Positions 1-9,846 of a DNA stretch of 64,000 bases are shown one piece after another. The position numbers and the translations under genes were made by a program. The stretch's first letter is position 1. Each line of letters starts with the position of its first letter. Source of the stretch: Haematococcus lacustris (lineage: Eukaryota; Chlorophyta; Chlorophyceae; Chlamydomonadales; Haematococcaceae); contig JASKMD010000012.1 in NCBI GenBank assembly GCA_030144725.1, positions 10,842,621 through 10,906,620 of the forward strand. Reading direction: 5' to 3'. Under the pieces are notes generated by a model. That model worked only from the letters and a program-made list of their open reading frames with translations, was not told the origin of the DNA and did not search any database.

Positions 1-149
1 CCGGCGCCACTCAATAGCGTGCTCTTGCTGCTGCTAATGTGCTTGCTGATCCAAACCTAGCTCTTGCCTGCTTTCAGTGAGAGCATGAAACGTGTACCGT
101 GGCCCCTCTGCCCGCATTGCTAGGTGAGTGCCACTCCACCCCAACCAAC

Positions 150-418
150 CCTGCCCACACCAACCCGCCCCTGCTGCTGCTCCTACTGCTGCCCCCCTGC
201 CCCCCTGCTGCTGATGCTGCCCCCCTGCCCCTCAGCTGCTGCTGCTGCCCCCCCCGCCCCCAGCTGCTGCTGCTGCGCCCCTGCTGCTGCTGCTGCTGCA
301 GCCCCCCTGACCCCCTGCTGCTGCAGCCCCCCTGACCCCCTGCTGATGCAGCCCCCCTGACCCCCTACTCCTGCTGCTGCTGCTGCTGCTGCTGCCCCCC
401 CACTGCTGCTGCTGCCCC

Positions 419-463
<45 letters not shown>

Positions 464-590
464 CCCTTACTGCTGTTGCTGCCCCCCTACTGCTGTTGCT
501 GCCCCCCTACTGCTGCTGCTACTGCTGCTGCCCCCCTACCACCTTGCCCCCCGGCTGCTGCTGCTGCTGCTGCTGTAACCCTGCTGCTGA
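150..590. repeat. CTG/CCCCC microsatellite tract
   Basis: Imperfect (CTG)n blocks alternate with C runs (CTGCCCCCC). All three plus frames read as Leu, Cys or Ala/Pro runs, so the long open frames here are composition artefacts. A second tract of the same make-up lies at 2280-2690. Confidence 0.9.
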
Positions 591-675
591 ATGGGGGGGC
601 ACCAGCGCTGGTTGCGCCCACTATTTGCTGCCTACTGTCTGCTGCTGCAGCCCCCCTGCCCCCCTGCTGTTACTG

Positions 676-1712
676 ACCTAGCCAGTACTGGTCACAGCCA
701 GCCAGCCAGTACTGGTCAGCCAGCCAGTACTGGTCACAGCCAGCCAGCCAGTACTGGTCAGCCAGCCAGTACTGGTCACAGCCAGCCAGCCAGTACTGGT
801 CAGCCAACCAGTACTGGTCACAGCCAGCCAGTACTGGTCAGCCAGCTAGTACGGGTCACAGCCAGCCAGCCAGTACTGGTCACAGCCAGCCAGTACTGGT
901 CACAGCCAGCCAGCCAGTACTGGTCAGCCAGCCAGTACTGGTCACAGCCAGCCAGCCAGTACTGGTCAGCAAGCCAGTACTGGTTACAGCCAGCCAGCCA
1001 GTACTGGTCAGCCAGCCAGTACTGGTCACAGCCAGCCAGCCAGTACTGGTCACAGCCAGGCAGCCAGTACTGGTCACAGCCAGCCAGCCAGTACTGGTCA
1101 GCCAGCCAGTACTGGTCACAGCCAGCCAGCCAGTACTGGTCAGCCAACCAGTACTGGTCACAGCCAGCCAGCCAGTACTGGTCAGCCAACCAGTACTGGT
1201 CACAGCCAGCCAGTACTGGTCAGCCAGCTAGTACGGGTCACAGCCAGCCAGCCAGTACTGGTCACAGCCAGCCAGTACTGGTCACAGCCAGCCAGCCAGT
1301 ACTGGTCACAGCCAGCTAGTACTGGTCACAGCCAGCCAGCCAGTACTGGTCAGTTAACCAGTACTGGTCACAGCCAGCCAGCCAGTACTGGTCAGCCAGC
1401 CAGTACTGGTCACAGCCAGCCAGCCAGTACTGGTCAGCCAACCAGTACTGGTCACAGCCAGCCAGCCAGTACTGGTCAGCCAGCCAGTACTGGTCACAGC
1501 CAGCCAGTACTGGTCAGCCAGCTAGTACGGGTCACAGCCAGCCAGCCAGTACTGGTCACAGCCAGCCAGTACTGGTTACAGCCAGCCAGCCAGTACTGGT
1601 CAGCCAGCCAGTACTGGTCACAGCCAGCCAGCCAGTACTGGTCACAGCCAGCCAGCCAGTACTGGTCAGCCAGCCAGTACTGGTCACAGCCAGCCAGCCA
1701 GTACTGGTCAGC
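676..1712. repeat. minisatellite A, palindromic core CCAGTACTGG
   Basis: Dozens of tandem units of about 16-20 bp alternate between CAGCCAGCCAGTACTGGT and CAGCCAGTACTGGT forms. Each holds the 10-bp palindrome CCAGTACTGG, which contains a ScaI-type AGTACT site. Single-base variants such as AGTACGGGT recur at matching offsets, so blocks of several units were duplicated together. Both strands are open by repeat chance only. Confidence 0.93.
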
Positions 1713-2279
1713 CTGGTTGTTAGTCAGTGTTGGTTGCCAGCCAGTGCTGGTTGCCAGCCAGTGTTGGTTGCCAGCCATTGCTGTGTGTTATGCCAGCCAG
1801 TAATGTGTGTCATGCATTGTAGTCATTGAGTACAGTAGAGCATTGCATGTAAGATGACTCTGTGTCACTTTGCAGGGGCTGGAGCATGGACGAGTACCTT
1901 CATTACATCAAGGTCGTTGGTCCCTACTTATGAGAGGACATTGATTTAGGACAACCAGCACATGAGATTGTGGAGGGTGTTAGTTGACGCTACATAGCTT
2001 GATGGTTGTGTGGCGCTGTGTGCTATGTAACATTGTGATAACCAGGAGTGGGTCATAGCATGTGCATGTGGCTATAGAGTGTTGTCCTCATGGTGATATG
2101 TACTCAGTATACCTTGCAACATCAGTAGCTCAGTGTCACGTGTAAGTACATCCAACGGCTCTAGCCCAACGTGTAATAATCTCCAGCTTGGTAACCGTTT
2201 CCGAGCAAGCCCCTTCCTTCAGCCCTTTACCCAGCCCTTCAGCACTTAAGGGGGTCACACAGCTACCCCATCCCTCTCG
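1713..2279. other. unique sequence between repeat tracts, no gene seen
   Basis: It begins with degenerate GTTGGTTGCCAGCCAGT units that fade out of minisatellite A, then becomes non-repetitive. I see no coding frame with splice support and no RNA gene. Confidence 0.6.
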
Positions 2280-2690
2280 TTGCTGCTGCCCCCCTGCCCC
2301 CCTGCTGCTGTTGCTGCTGCCCCCCTGCTACTGCTGCTGCTGCCCCCCTTCCCCCCTGCTGCTGCTGCCGCTGCTGCCCCCCTGCCCCCTGCTACTGCTG
2401 CTGCCCCCCTGCCCCACTGCTGCTTCTGCCGCTGCTGCCCCCCTGCCCCCCTTCCCCCCTGCTGCTGCTGCCGCTGCTGCCCCCCTGCCCCCCTGCTGCT
2501 GCTGCTGCTGGCCCCCTGCCCCCTGCTGTTGCTGCCGCTGCTGGCCCCCCCTCCCCCCTGCTGCTGCTGCTGATGCTGCCCTCCTGCCCCCCTGCTGCTG
2601 CTGCTGCTCCCCTTTCCCCCCTGCTGCTGCTGCTGCTGCTGCTGCCCCCCTGCCCCCCTGCTGCTGCTGCTGCTGGCCCCCTGCCCCAAG
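2280..2690. repeat. second CTG/CCCCC microsatellite tract
   Basis: It has the same composition as 150-590: CTG runs with CCCCC and occasional GCCGCTG. It abuts minisatellite B directly, repeating the order microsatellite then palindromic minisatellite seen at the left of the window. Confidence 0.9.
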
Positions 2691-2698
2691 CTCCTGCG

Positions 2699-3493
2699 GC
2701 CAGCCAGTACTGGTTGGGGGCCAGCCAGTACTGGTTGGGGGCCAGCCAGTACTGGTTGGGGGTCAGCCAGTACTGGTTGGGTGTGAACCAGTACTGGTTG
2801 GGGGAGGACCAGTACTGGTTGGGTGTGAACCAGTACTGGTTGGCTGACCAGTACTGGTTGGGGGTGGACCAGTACTGGTTAGGGGAGGACCAGTACTGGT
2901 TGGGGGTGGACCAGTACTGGTTGGGGGTGGACCAGTACTGGTTGGGGGTGGACCAGTACTGGTTGGGGGTGGACCAGTACTGGTTGGGGGTGGACCAGTA
3001 CTGGTTGGGGGTGGACCAGTACTGGTTGGGGGGTGGACCAGTACTGGTTGGGTGTGGACCAGTACTGGTTGGGTGTGGACCAGTACTGGTTGGGGGTGGA
3101 CCAGTACTGGTTGGGGGTGGACCAGTACTGGTTGGGGGTGGACCAGTACTGGTTGGGGGGTGGACCAGTACTGGTTGGGGGTGAACCAGTACTGGTTGGG
3201 GGTGAACCAGTACTGGTTGGGGGTGGACCAGTACTGGTTGGGGGTGGACCAGTACTGGTTGGGGGTGGACCAGTACTGGTTGGGGGGTGGACCAGTACTG
3301 GTTGGGGGTGAACCAGTACTGGTTGGGGGTGAACCAGTACTGGTTGGGGGTGAACCAGTACTGGTTGGGGGTGGACCAGTACTGGTTGGGGGTGGACCAG
3401 TACTGGTTGGGGGGTGGACCAGTACTGGTTGGGGGTGAACCAGTACTGGTTGGGGGTGGACCAGTACTGGTTGGGGGTGGACCAGTACTGGTT
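2699..3493. repeat. minisatellite B, 21-22 bp units with core CCAGTACTGG
   Basis: Tandem units of the form GGACCAGTACTGGTTGGGGGT, with GTGAACC and GGGGGG variants. The core ACCAGTACTGGT is a 12-bp palindrome and contains the core of minisatellite A, but the spacer is G-rich here and CAGC-rich there. Higher-order duplication is visible: 3170-3290 and 3290-3415 carry the same variant order. Confidence 0.93.
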
Positions 3494-3627
3494 TTCTCGT
3501 ATCTCCTCAGCCCGATTTTTCCTCGATTTTAGGTTTACACCCCCATTCTTAGAACCGCTAAAAAATACAATCTATCAAGCCACTTTGTCAAAAAAATCAA
3601 CTTTTCTCATGAACTTTTCTGCGAGTG
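3494..3627. mobile_element. terminal segment of a CACTCG-ended DNA transposon (other end outside window)
   Basis: The AT-rich segment ends in GCGAGTG at 3621-3627, which reads CACTCGC on the other strand. That matches the CACTCG termini of the element at 3805-19947. Directly after it, at 3628, sequence identical to the OPR-like gene copies resumes mid-exon, as expected for an insertion junction; a GC dinucleotide at 3628-3629 would be the 2-bp target duplication. Minisatellites A and B would then be internal or subterminal repeats of this element. The left terminus was not found in the window. Confidence 0.5.
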
Positions 3628-3804
3628 GCTGCACTGCCTGGTCACACAGCCTAGTCAAGTCCGGGCTGCTGCTGCACTGCATGCCAGCTGTAGCCAGACT
3701 ATGCAGCAGGTTGCTCCAGTCACGCCAGCCGCCCCTCTTCATGGCCTCACTGCTGGCACTGTGGCGGGCAATGGCTGTGCAGGCTGAGGTGACAGTGGCA
3801 GCAG
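3628..3804 (-). pseudogene. OPR-like gene exon fragment (copy 0, 3' piece)
   Basis: These 177 bp are identical by eye to 34613-34789 and nearly identical to 27192-27368, the body of the first exon of the OPR-like gene. The fragment stops at the AG where the element at 3805 begins, and the next base of the gene reappears at 19948 after 16 kb. It is therefore one half of a gene copy split by insertion, not a random duplicate. A second insertion junction lies on its left at 3627. This copy cannot be functional. Confidence 0.9.
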
Positions 3805-4037
3805 CACTCGCGCCGATTAAGGCCGGAAGTCACCAACATCATTTCTCCCAGTAGGCATACCGCAGATAGCCCCAGGAAAGGCCGACTCATTGCCGTTGTT
3901 GTCACTGCAAAACTCAAAGTTCCTGCAATGTTATAACCATTTGAAATCCGAAAAAACCCTGCGCAGGGTCCTAGGCTCGTTGTGTGTTGCGAAGAGGTGT
4001 ACAAGCGCTCAAACCCAATCGTATCCTTGCTGGTGGC

Positions 4038-4273
4038 TGTAGCGTTCCGATTCTGCACTAAGCGGATCGGCGCTAGTGTCACTGCTGAAGTGTGATACAG
4101 GCAGGTTAAGTGGTGGGCTGTACTGCTGCCCACCATTCGGGTTCGATCCCCGGAGGCCGTTCTATGTCTTAGCCTGGTTGCGCTGCAGCAGTCTGACACC
4201 TGTAACTGCGGTTAGCGTTGCATGGCGTTCACACACTGAAAAGATTTAAGGCGCGTTCTTTCTGAACGCTACA
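4038..4273 (+). repeat. 5' LTR
   Basis: 236 bp, TG...CA ends, identical by eye to 8621-8856. It contains a tRNA-like stretch: an A-box-like AGGTTAAGTGG, a 6-bp stem GTGGGC/GCCCAC, and a perfect T-arm with the B-box GGTTCGATCCC at about 4140-4150. Confidence 0.96.
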
Positions 4274-4274
4274 T

Positions 4275-4292
4275 TGGTTTCCGTATTCCGAT
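4275..4292 (+). other. candidate primer binding site
   Basis: TGGTTTCCG begins two bases after the 5' LTR end, the usual place for a sequence complementary to a tRNA 3' CCA end. It is not the common initiator-Met type (TGGTATCAG). The priming tRNA is unknown. Confidence 0.45.
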
Positions 4293-4313
4293 ACCTCAGT
4301 GACTGGCCGCACC

Positions 4314-7300
4314 ATGACTGACACTACGCCAAACGGCGAAACACCAGGCGCTGGTATGTCCAGCGGTCCTGCGGGTTCCCAGGCCATATTGGCCCAGGCC
4401 CTATCTGATCCCGAGTTTGCCAGGTCCCTGAGGGCGGCTTTGTTCCCCGACGGTGCTCCTGCTGTAACTCCGTCGCGGAATGGGCAGGGCGATGGCCCAG
4501 TCCCTCCAGGCGATGAAGAAGACGAAGAGGAGGAGCAGGATGAGGAAGAAGAGGCTGACGACGTCTCTGAGGGCGAGATTGACTTGTCCTCCGCAGACCA
4601 GCTGGCCCAGTCGCTGCTGGACACGCAGGACCAGCTGAAGGAAGCCAAAACCAAGCTGGCCAAGATGGAATCTCGCCAAAAGCTGACAGATCGCACACTG
4701 GCTGCGCTGGCTGAAAAGGGAGCCTTGGTCGACTACGTCGACAAGACTCTTACCCTGCGCACTCCCCAAGGTAATAAAACCTTGCACCCACACACAGGTG
4801 ACCAGAGTGCTGCTGGCCAGTGTGCTGCCACAAGGCCACCTGGATCCACCCACTCACTGCCCCGCCCACCTGCTGCTGTCCTTGCTGCTGTGTCCAAAGC
4901 CAATCCAAAGGCTCTTGTGACAGCAAAGCAAGCAGCCAGATGGCTGCGTAAGGGTGGCTCAGCCATGGTAGCTATGGTGTCTCTGGAAGACCTTGCCTTA
5001 CCAGTAGACGCTGTGTCCCATGTACAGAGGCAGCACCTGCAGGATTTGCTTGATGAATACTCTGATGTATTCCAACCTATCACAGGACTCCCGCCAGAGC
5101 GTGCAGTAGGGCACTCCATCCCCTTGCAGCCTGATGGCAAGCCTCCAGCTAGGCCCAGCTATAGGATGTCCAAACCTGAGCAAGATGAACTGCGTAAACA
5201 GATCACTGACCTGCTTGCTAAGGGCCTGATAGAGCCTAGCTCATCACCCTATGCTGCACCTGTGCTGTTTGTCCAGAAGAAATCAGGTGAGCTGCGCATG
5301 TGCATTGACTACCGCCAGCTAAACAAAATTACAATTAGGGACCAGTATCCTTTGCCACGCATTGATGATCTGTTTGATCAGCTAGCAGGAAAAACTGTGT
5401 TCTCCTCCCTCGATCTGCAGGCTGGTTACCACCAGATCCGCATCCCGGCTGAGGATGTCCCTAAGACCGCGTTCAGGACTCCCATGGGGCACTACCAATT
5501 CAAGGTACTGTGTTTTGGCCTGACAAATGCTCCTGCACTCCTACAAATTAGTCCCTGCATTCTTCCCTGCACCTATGGCCAACCTTGTCCGATCGGGCTG
5601 CAATTTTGATAGATGGTGTTTTGCAGAAAATAAAACATATCGTTTTTTGAAAATAATTCTCAAAAAACAATATGTTTTATTTTCTGCAAAACACCATCTA
5701 TCAAAATTTCAGCCCGATCGGACAAGGTTGGCCAAAAGTGCAGGGAAGAATGCAGGGACTAATTTGTAGGAGTGTGCCACGTTCCAACGTGTCATGAATG
5801 AAGCATTTGCTGAGGTGATCAATGACTGTGCACTCGTGTACCTTGATGACATCCTGGTGATGTCCAAGGACAGTGAGGAGCACCTAGTCCACCTCAGGCG
5901 TGTGTTTGACTTATTGCGTAAAAATAAATTTTATGCTAAGCTATCTAAATGTGAATTTATGCAGAGAACATTAAAGTTCCTGGGCCATATTATTAGTGCT
6001 CATGGTATCTCTGTTGACCCGTGTAAAGTTACTGCAATCTCTGAATGGCCAGTACCTACTAGCCTCAAAACTCTGCAGTCTTTCCTGGGCGCTGCTAACT
6101 ATGTACGTAAATTTGTACATAATTTTAGCACTATTGCTGCACCCCTCACTAACCTGACTGGCCCCAACAAGGAGTCCTTCCCTTGGAAGGCATGGCCTCA
6201 GGCTGAGCTGGATGCATTCAATGCTTTGAAGCAGGCCATTTCTAATGTGCCTATGCTCAAGCTTCCTGATCACAGCAAGCCGTTTCAGGTGCACTGCGAT
6301 GCGTCCCTTGAGGGCATCGGTGCAGTCCTGATGCAGGATGGCTACCCATTGGCGTATTACTCCAGGAAATTAATTCCTGCTGAGATTAATTACACCACGG
6401 GCGAACAGGAACTGCTGGCATTGGTATCTGCTTGCCAACAGTGGCGATGCTACCTGGAAGGGGTACCATTCACACTGTACACAGATCACAAGCCGCTCAT
6501 CTCTCTGCCTACTCAAACTATACTCTCACGCAGGCAGACTAGATGGATGGAATTCCTGGCCCGCTTCTCATATACCATTGAATATCTACCTGGTATATCT
6601 AATCCTGCTGACCCATTGTCACGCATTCCAGCAGCCCCATTGCAGACGTGTAAGGGCTCTGGTGCAGATGATGTGCGTAGTATTCTAGTGACGACTAGAA
6701 GCCAGCGTCGTTCTCAGGAGGGGGAGGAAACTTGTGCTGAGGCGCAGAAAAACAGTGCTGGTGATGCCGCTGCGCCACCCACACAACCACCACCAAGCCA
6801 TGGTGCTGGTGCTGCCGTCAGGCCACCCACTAAGCGTGTCACTTGGGCTGCTGATGTACCAGCAGATGGAGAACCCAGTGCACCCAAACCACCAGGTCCT
6901 CTGTCAAACCTGCATGAGTGGTTGGTCAGAGCTTATGCTGCTGATTCCAACTTCACCAAGCGTAGGAAGACAAAGAACTTCTACCTGGATGACAATGGCT
7001 TATGGAGACATAACAAACGACGTACCATTATTGTGCCCCGTGACAAACAGCTACGAGAGCATATCCTGCATGAGATGCACGATGCTAAGTATGCTGGCCA
7101 CGTTGGGATCACTAAGACGTTGGAGCGTGTCATGCGTGTGTTCTGGTGGAAACACTTACGCACTGATGTGCGTCACTATGTAACAACATGTGATGCATGC
7201 CAGAGAAACAAGTCGGTTACAGCTAAGCCATGGGGGTTCCTTCATCCTCTGTCTATACCTGGATACCGCTGGGAAGTCATGCACATGGACTTCATAACCA

Positions 7301-8337
7301 AACTACCGTCCGGATCACATGGATATGATTCCATCTGTGTATTCGTTGACAGGCTCTCCAAAATGGTGCATCTAGTGCCATGTAAGGAAAGCATGGATGC
7401 TCCTGAGTTTGCACAACTCTTCATTGACAAGGTATTTGTCCATCATGGGCTACCCTCTGAAGTTGTGAGTGATCGGGGATCCCTATTCGTTAGTAAGTTC
7501 TGGCAAGCTGTATGCAAGCTAATGGGCATGAAACATTCTCTTACCTCCAGCTATCACCCCCAGTCAAATGGGCAGGTTGAGCGGTACAACAAAGTGTTGG
7601 AGGAGATGCTCAGGCATTATATCTCTCCCACTCAACGAGACTGGCCTAAACACCTCTCGTTTGCCGAGTTTGCAATTAATAACTCATGGCAAGAAAGTAT
7701 TAAATCTACACCTTTCCTGATTAACTATGGACAGTCCCCAGTGACACCGGTGACCCATGAGTTACCTCGGTTGCCACCTCCCATGGCCCAGTTCTTCTCT
7801 GATGGCTGGGAAAAAGGTGTTCAAGAAGCCAGAAGATGTATGAAACTGGCACAAAGTCGGCAGTCAAATGATGCTAATCCACACAGGAAATCCGCGGACA
7901 GTATGTTCCAAGTGGGTGACCGTGTGCTGCTTAGTACCATGAACCTGCGTAACATGGTGGGCAAAGCCAGAAAGCTGCTGCCACGGTATGTGGGGCCTTT
8001 CAGGATTGAGGCTCATGTGGGTAGAGACGCTGTAAAGCTGACCCTGCCATCAGCCATGTCCAGGATCCATCCTGTCTTCCATGTGTCATTACTAAGACCC
8101 TATGAGGGCAACTTTGGTCGTCTACCCCCCACTGAGCTGGGCTGGTTGGATGATTCCCCACAGTATGAAGTAGAGCGCATTGTGAGTCACCGGCATGTGC
8201 GTGCAGGTAAAGCAAAGGAGTACCTCGTCAAGTGGAAGGGTTATGATGACTCTGACAACACCTGGGAGCCAGCCAGCAATCTAGCAAATGCCCCTGACTG
8301 CGTGAACTTGTATAAGGCTCAGAATGGCTTGCTGTGA
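4314..8337 (+). pseudogene. gag-pol polyprotein of the Ty3/gypsy element, interrupted by a MITE
   Basis: The frame opens at ATG 4314 (the upstream in-frame GTG is not a plausible start) and runs to 5535; it resumes in another frame at 5777 and ends at TGA 8335-8337. The Gag-like N-terminus is acidic (about 4513-4590, Glu/Asp runs) followed by a coiled coil. No zinc knuckle and no Asp-Ser/Thr-Gly protease motif are visible, and the linker normally found after protease (about 4720-4780) follows the coiled coil directly, suggesting an internal deletion. RT starts near 5030 and has the YLDD catalytic motif at 5839-5850. RNase H is about 6280-6600, with DAS and TDH motifs. Integrase has an HHCC zinc site (about 7050-7210) and a DDE core (about 7280-7610). 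A chromodomain occupies about 8160-8325. The 241-bp insertion falls inside the conserved RT motif NAPATF and shifts the frame. Confidence 0.93.
5536..5774. mobile_element. 239-bp foldback MITE with CACTC termini
   Basis: Nearly the whole element is an inverted repeat: the first 37 bp, starting CACTCCTACAAATTAG, are perfectly complementary to the last 37, and the arms meet at a short AT-rich loop near 5650-5665. It is flanked by the dinucleotide TG (5534-5535 and 5775-5776). Without the element and one TG, the surrounding codons read through the RT motif NAPATF, which fixes the boundaries. The termini share CACTC and CAAATTA with the right end of the element at 3805-19947, so both probably use the same transposase family. 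Confidence 0.92.
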
Positions 8338-8606
8338 TTTAAATGTGGGACATGGGCTCCATGTGGTCGTGCTGGTTGCTTTGCTGCATGCTATGTGCCT
8401 TGGTGTGCTATAGGTCCAGTTGCTCATGTGAGCCTGGCTTGTCTTGTTCCCAGCGTCCACTGGCTCTGTGAGTCTGGGCTGAAGGGTCCATGGGGACCAT
8501 AACCTCCAGTGAGCGACCTGCGTCCGGATGGGCAGGAGTTCCAAACCAGCGGTCATGTACTGCGAGTCCATGCCATGATGGCCTATGGGCGGAACGGCCA
8601 TCCCAT

Positions 8607-8620
8607 AGGAGGGGGAGGAA
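8607..8620 (+). other. polypurine tract
   Basis: AGGAGGGGGAGGAA lies immediately upstream of the 3' LTR, where plus-strand DNA synthesis of LTR retroelements is primed. The preceding 8338-8606 is non-coding 3' region of the element. Confidence 0.8.
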
Positions 8621-8856
8621 TGTAGCGTTCCGATTCTGCACTAAGCGGATCGGCGCTAGTGTCACTGCTGAAGTGTGATACAGGCAGGTTAAGTGGTGGG
8701 CTGTACTGCTGCCCACCATTCGGGTTCGATCCCCGGAGGCCGTTCTATGTCTTAGCCTGGTTGCGCTGCAGCAGTCTGACACCTGTAACTGCGGTTAGCG
8801 TTGCATGGCGTTCACACACTGAAAAGATTTAAGGCGCGTTCTTTCTGAACGCTACA
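8621..8856 (+). repeat. 3' LTR
   Basis: 236 bp, identical by eye to 4038-4273, followed by target duplication GTGGC at 8857-8861. Confidence 0.96.
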
Positions 8857-8861
8857 GTGGC

Positions 8862-9840
8862 TTCTCTGATGCAACCCAGCATAGGCTCCCAAATGCAAGG
8901 CAATACGAACCACACCATGCATGCTTACTCACCTGCCAAGGCGAGGGTGAGGGTGAGGGCAAGGGCGAGTGGGAAGGGAAGGGGAATGGTAGGGCAGGAA
9001 GGTAAGGGGACCTGTAGCCACCTGTAGAGACATGTAGAGGGAGGGAGGGCGTGAGGGAGGGTGTGAGAAAGGGCGTGAGGGAGGGAGGGAAGGAGGGAGG
9101 GAAGGAGGAGGTTGCTCCAGGCTGCAAGGTAGGATAGGGAAGGGGAAGGGTCAAACCATCCATCCTGCAGCAGCACAAAAGGCATGCCAGATGTTAAGCG
9201 GTGCCACATACTTGCACATACTTGCCACATACTTGCACATACTCACCTTGACAACTTCGCACGGATGTTTGCATGGCTGATGGCGAGGCTCGCTCTTTGT
9301 GTGTCGCTGCGTGGCTAGGCTTGCTACGTTGGCTTTTTGCGTTGTTGCGTGGCTGTAACATTTCGAGAATGCGAGGTTGTGTGGATGGCTGCGATGCTGG
9401 TGAAGTAGCTGGACTGCGTGGCTGAGCTAGCGACGTAGATGGTTGTACGCCTAGCATCATGGTAGGGAATGTGGCTGGGGCTGCACTGCTGGCTAGATAT
9501 TCGGCGAAGTTGTGTGTATGTGCTAGCTAGCTAGGTGCGATGTGACTGAAAGCGAGCTTAGTTTCGGGCCTGGCTGCGAGCCTAGTTACGAGGCTCTGAA
9601 TGCGTGGAGCTGACTCTTTGCAATTGAAAGTCGCCACTACCTAGAGACGAGCTCGTTGTTCATCGACTTGGCAGTACGAGATGTCGCAATGTAGAGCACG
9701 TACATCGCGTTTGTGCTGAGCGTGTTGTAGAGTAGCGACGTTGCAAGTTGGCTAGGTGACGGCTGCGAGGTTGTATGCCATGTTGCGATGTTTTTGAAAT
9801 TTTAATTATGGCTTTCATCCAGATGCCACCGACCTCTGCC
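8862..9840. other. internal sequence of the CACTCG element, G-rich tract, no gene seen
   Basis: 8940-9135 is purine-rich on this strand with many GGG runs (GAGGGTGAGGGTGAGGG; GAGGGAGGGAGGG). 9208-9243 holds short CACATACTTG repeats. The rest is unique and shows no supported coding frame. Confidence 0.6.
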
Positions 9841-9846
9841 AGTCAG

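Larger units (their letters stand above)
4038..8856 (+). mobile_element. Ty3/gypsy chromodomain LTR retrotransposon (chromovirus)
   Basis: Two 236-bp LTRs (4038-4273 and 8621-8856) are identical by eye. Each runs TG...CA with a 10-bp terminal inverted repeat TGTAGCGTTC/GAACGCTACA. The element is flanked by the 5-bp duplication GTGGC (4033-4037 and 8857-8861). A primer-binding-site candidate beginning TGG follows the 5' LTR, and a purine tract precedes the 3' LTR. Domain order RT, RNase H, integrase, chromodomain defines Ty3/gypsy chromoviruses. Identical LTRs imply a recent insertion. The pol frame is interrupted by a MITE and the gag-protease region looks internally deleted, so this copy is non-autonomous now. 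Confidence 0.96.

Noticed and set aside
99..1319. Long plus and minus frames rich in Leu/Cys/Pro or QYWSQPAS repeats
   Set aside because: They are translations of CTG/CCCCC microsatellite and minisatellite A. Several frames on both strands are open at once and have no start context or introns.
2699..3493. CRISPR-like array
   Set aside because: The units are contiguous with no unique spacers between repeats, and the genome is eukaryotic.
4139..4153. Functional tRNA gene in the LTR
   Set aside because: The T-arm and a central stem are good, but no acceptor stem pairs with the expected positions, so it is treated as a tRNA-like fragment only.
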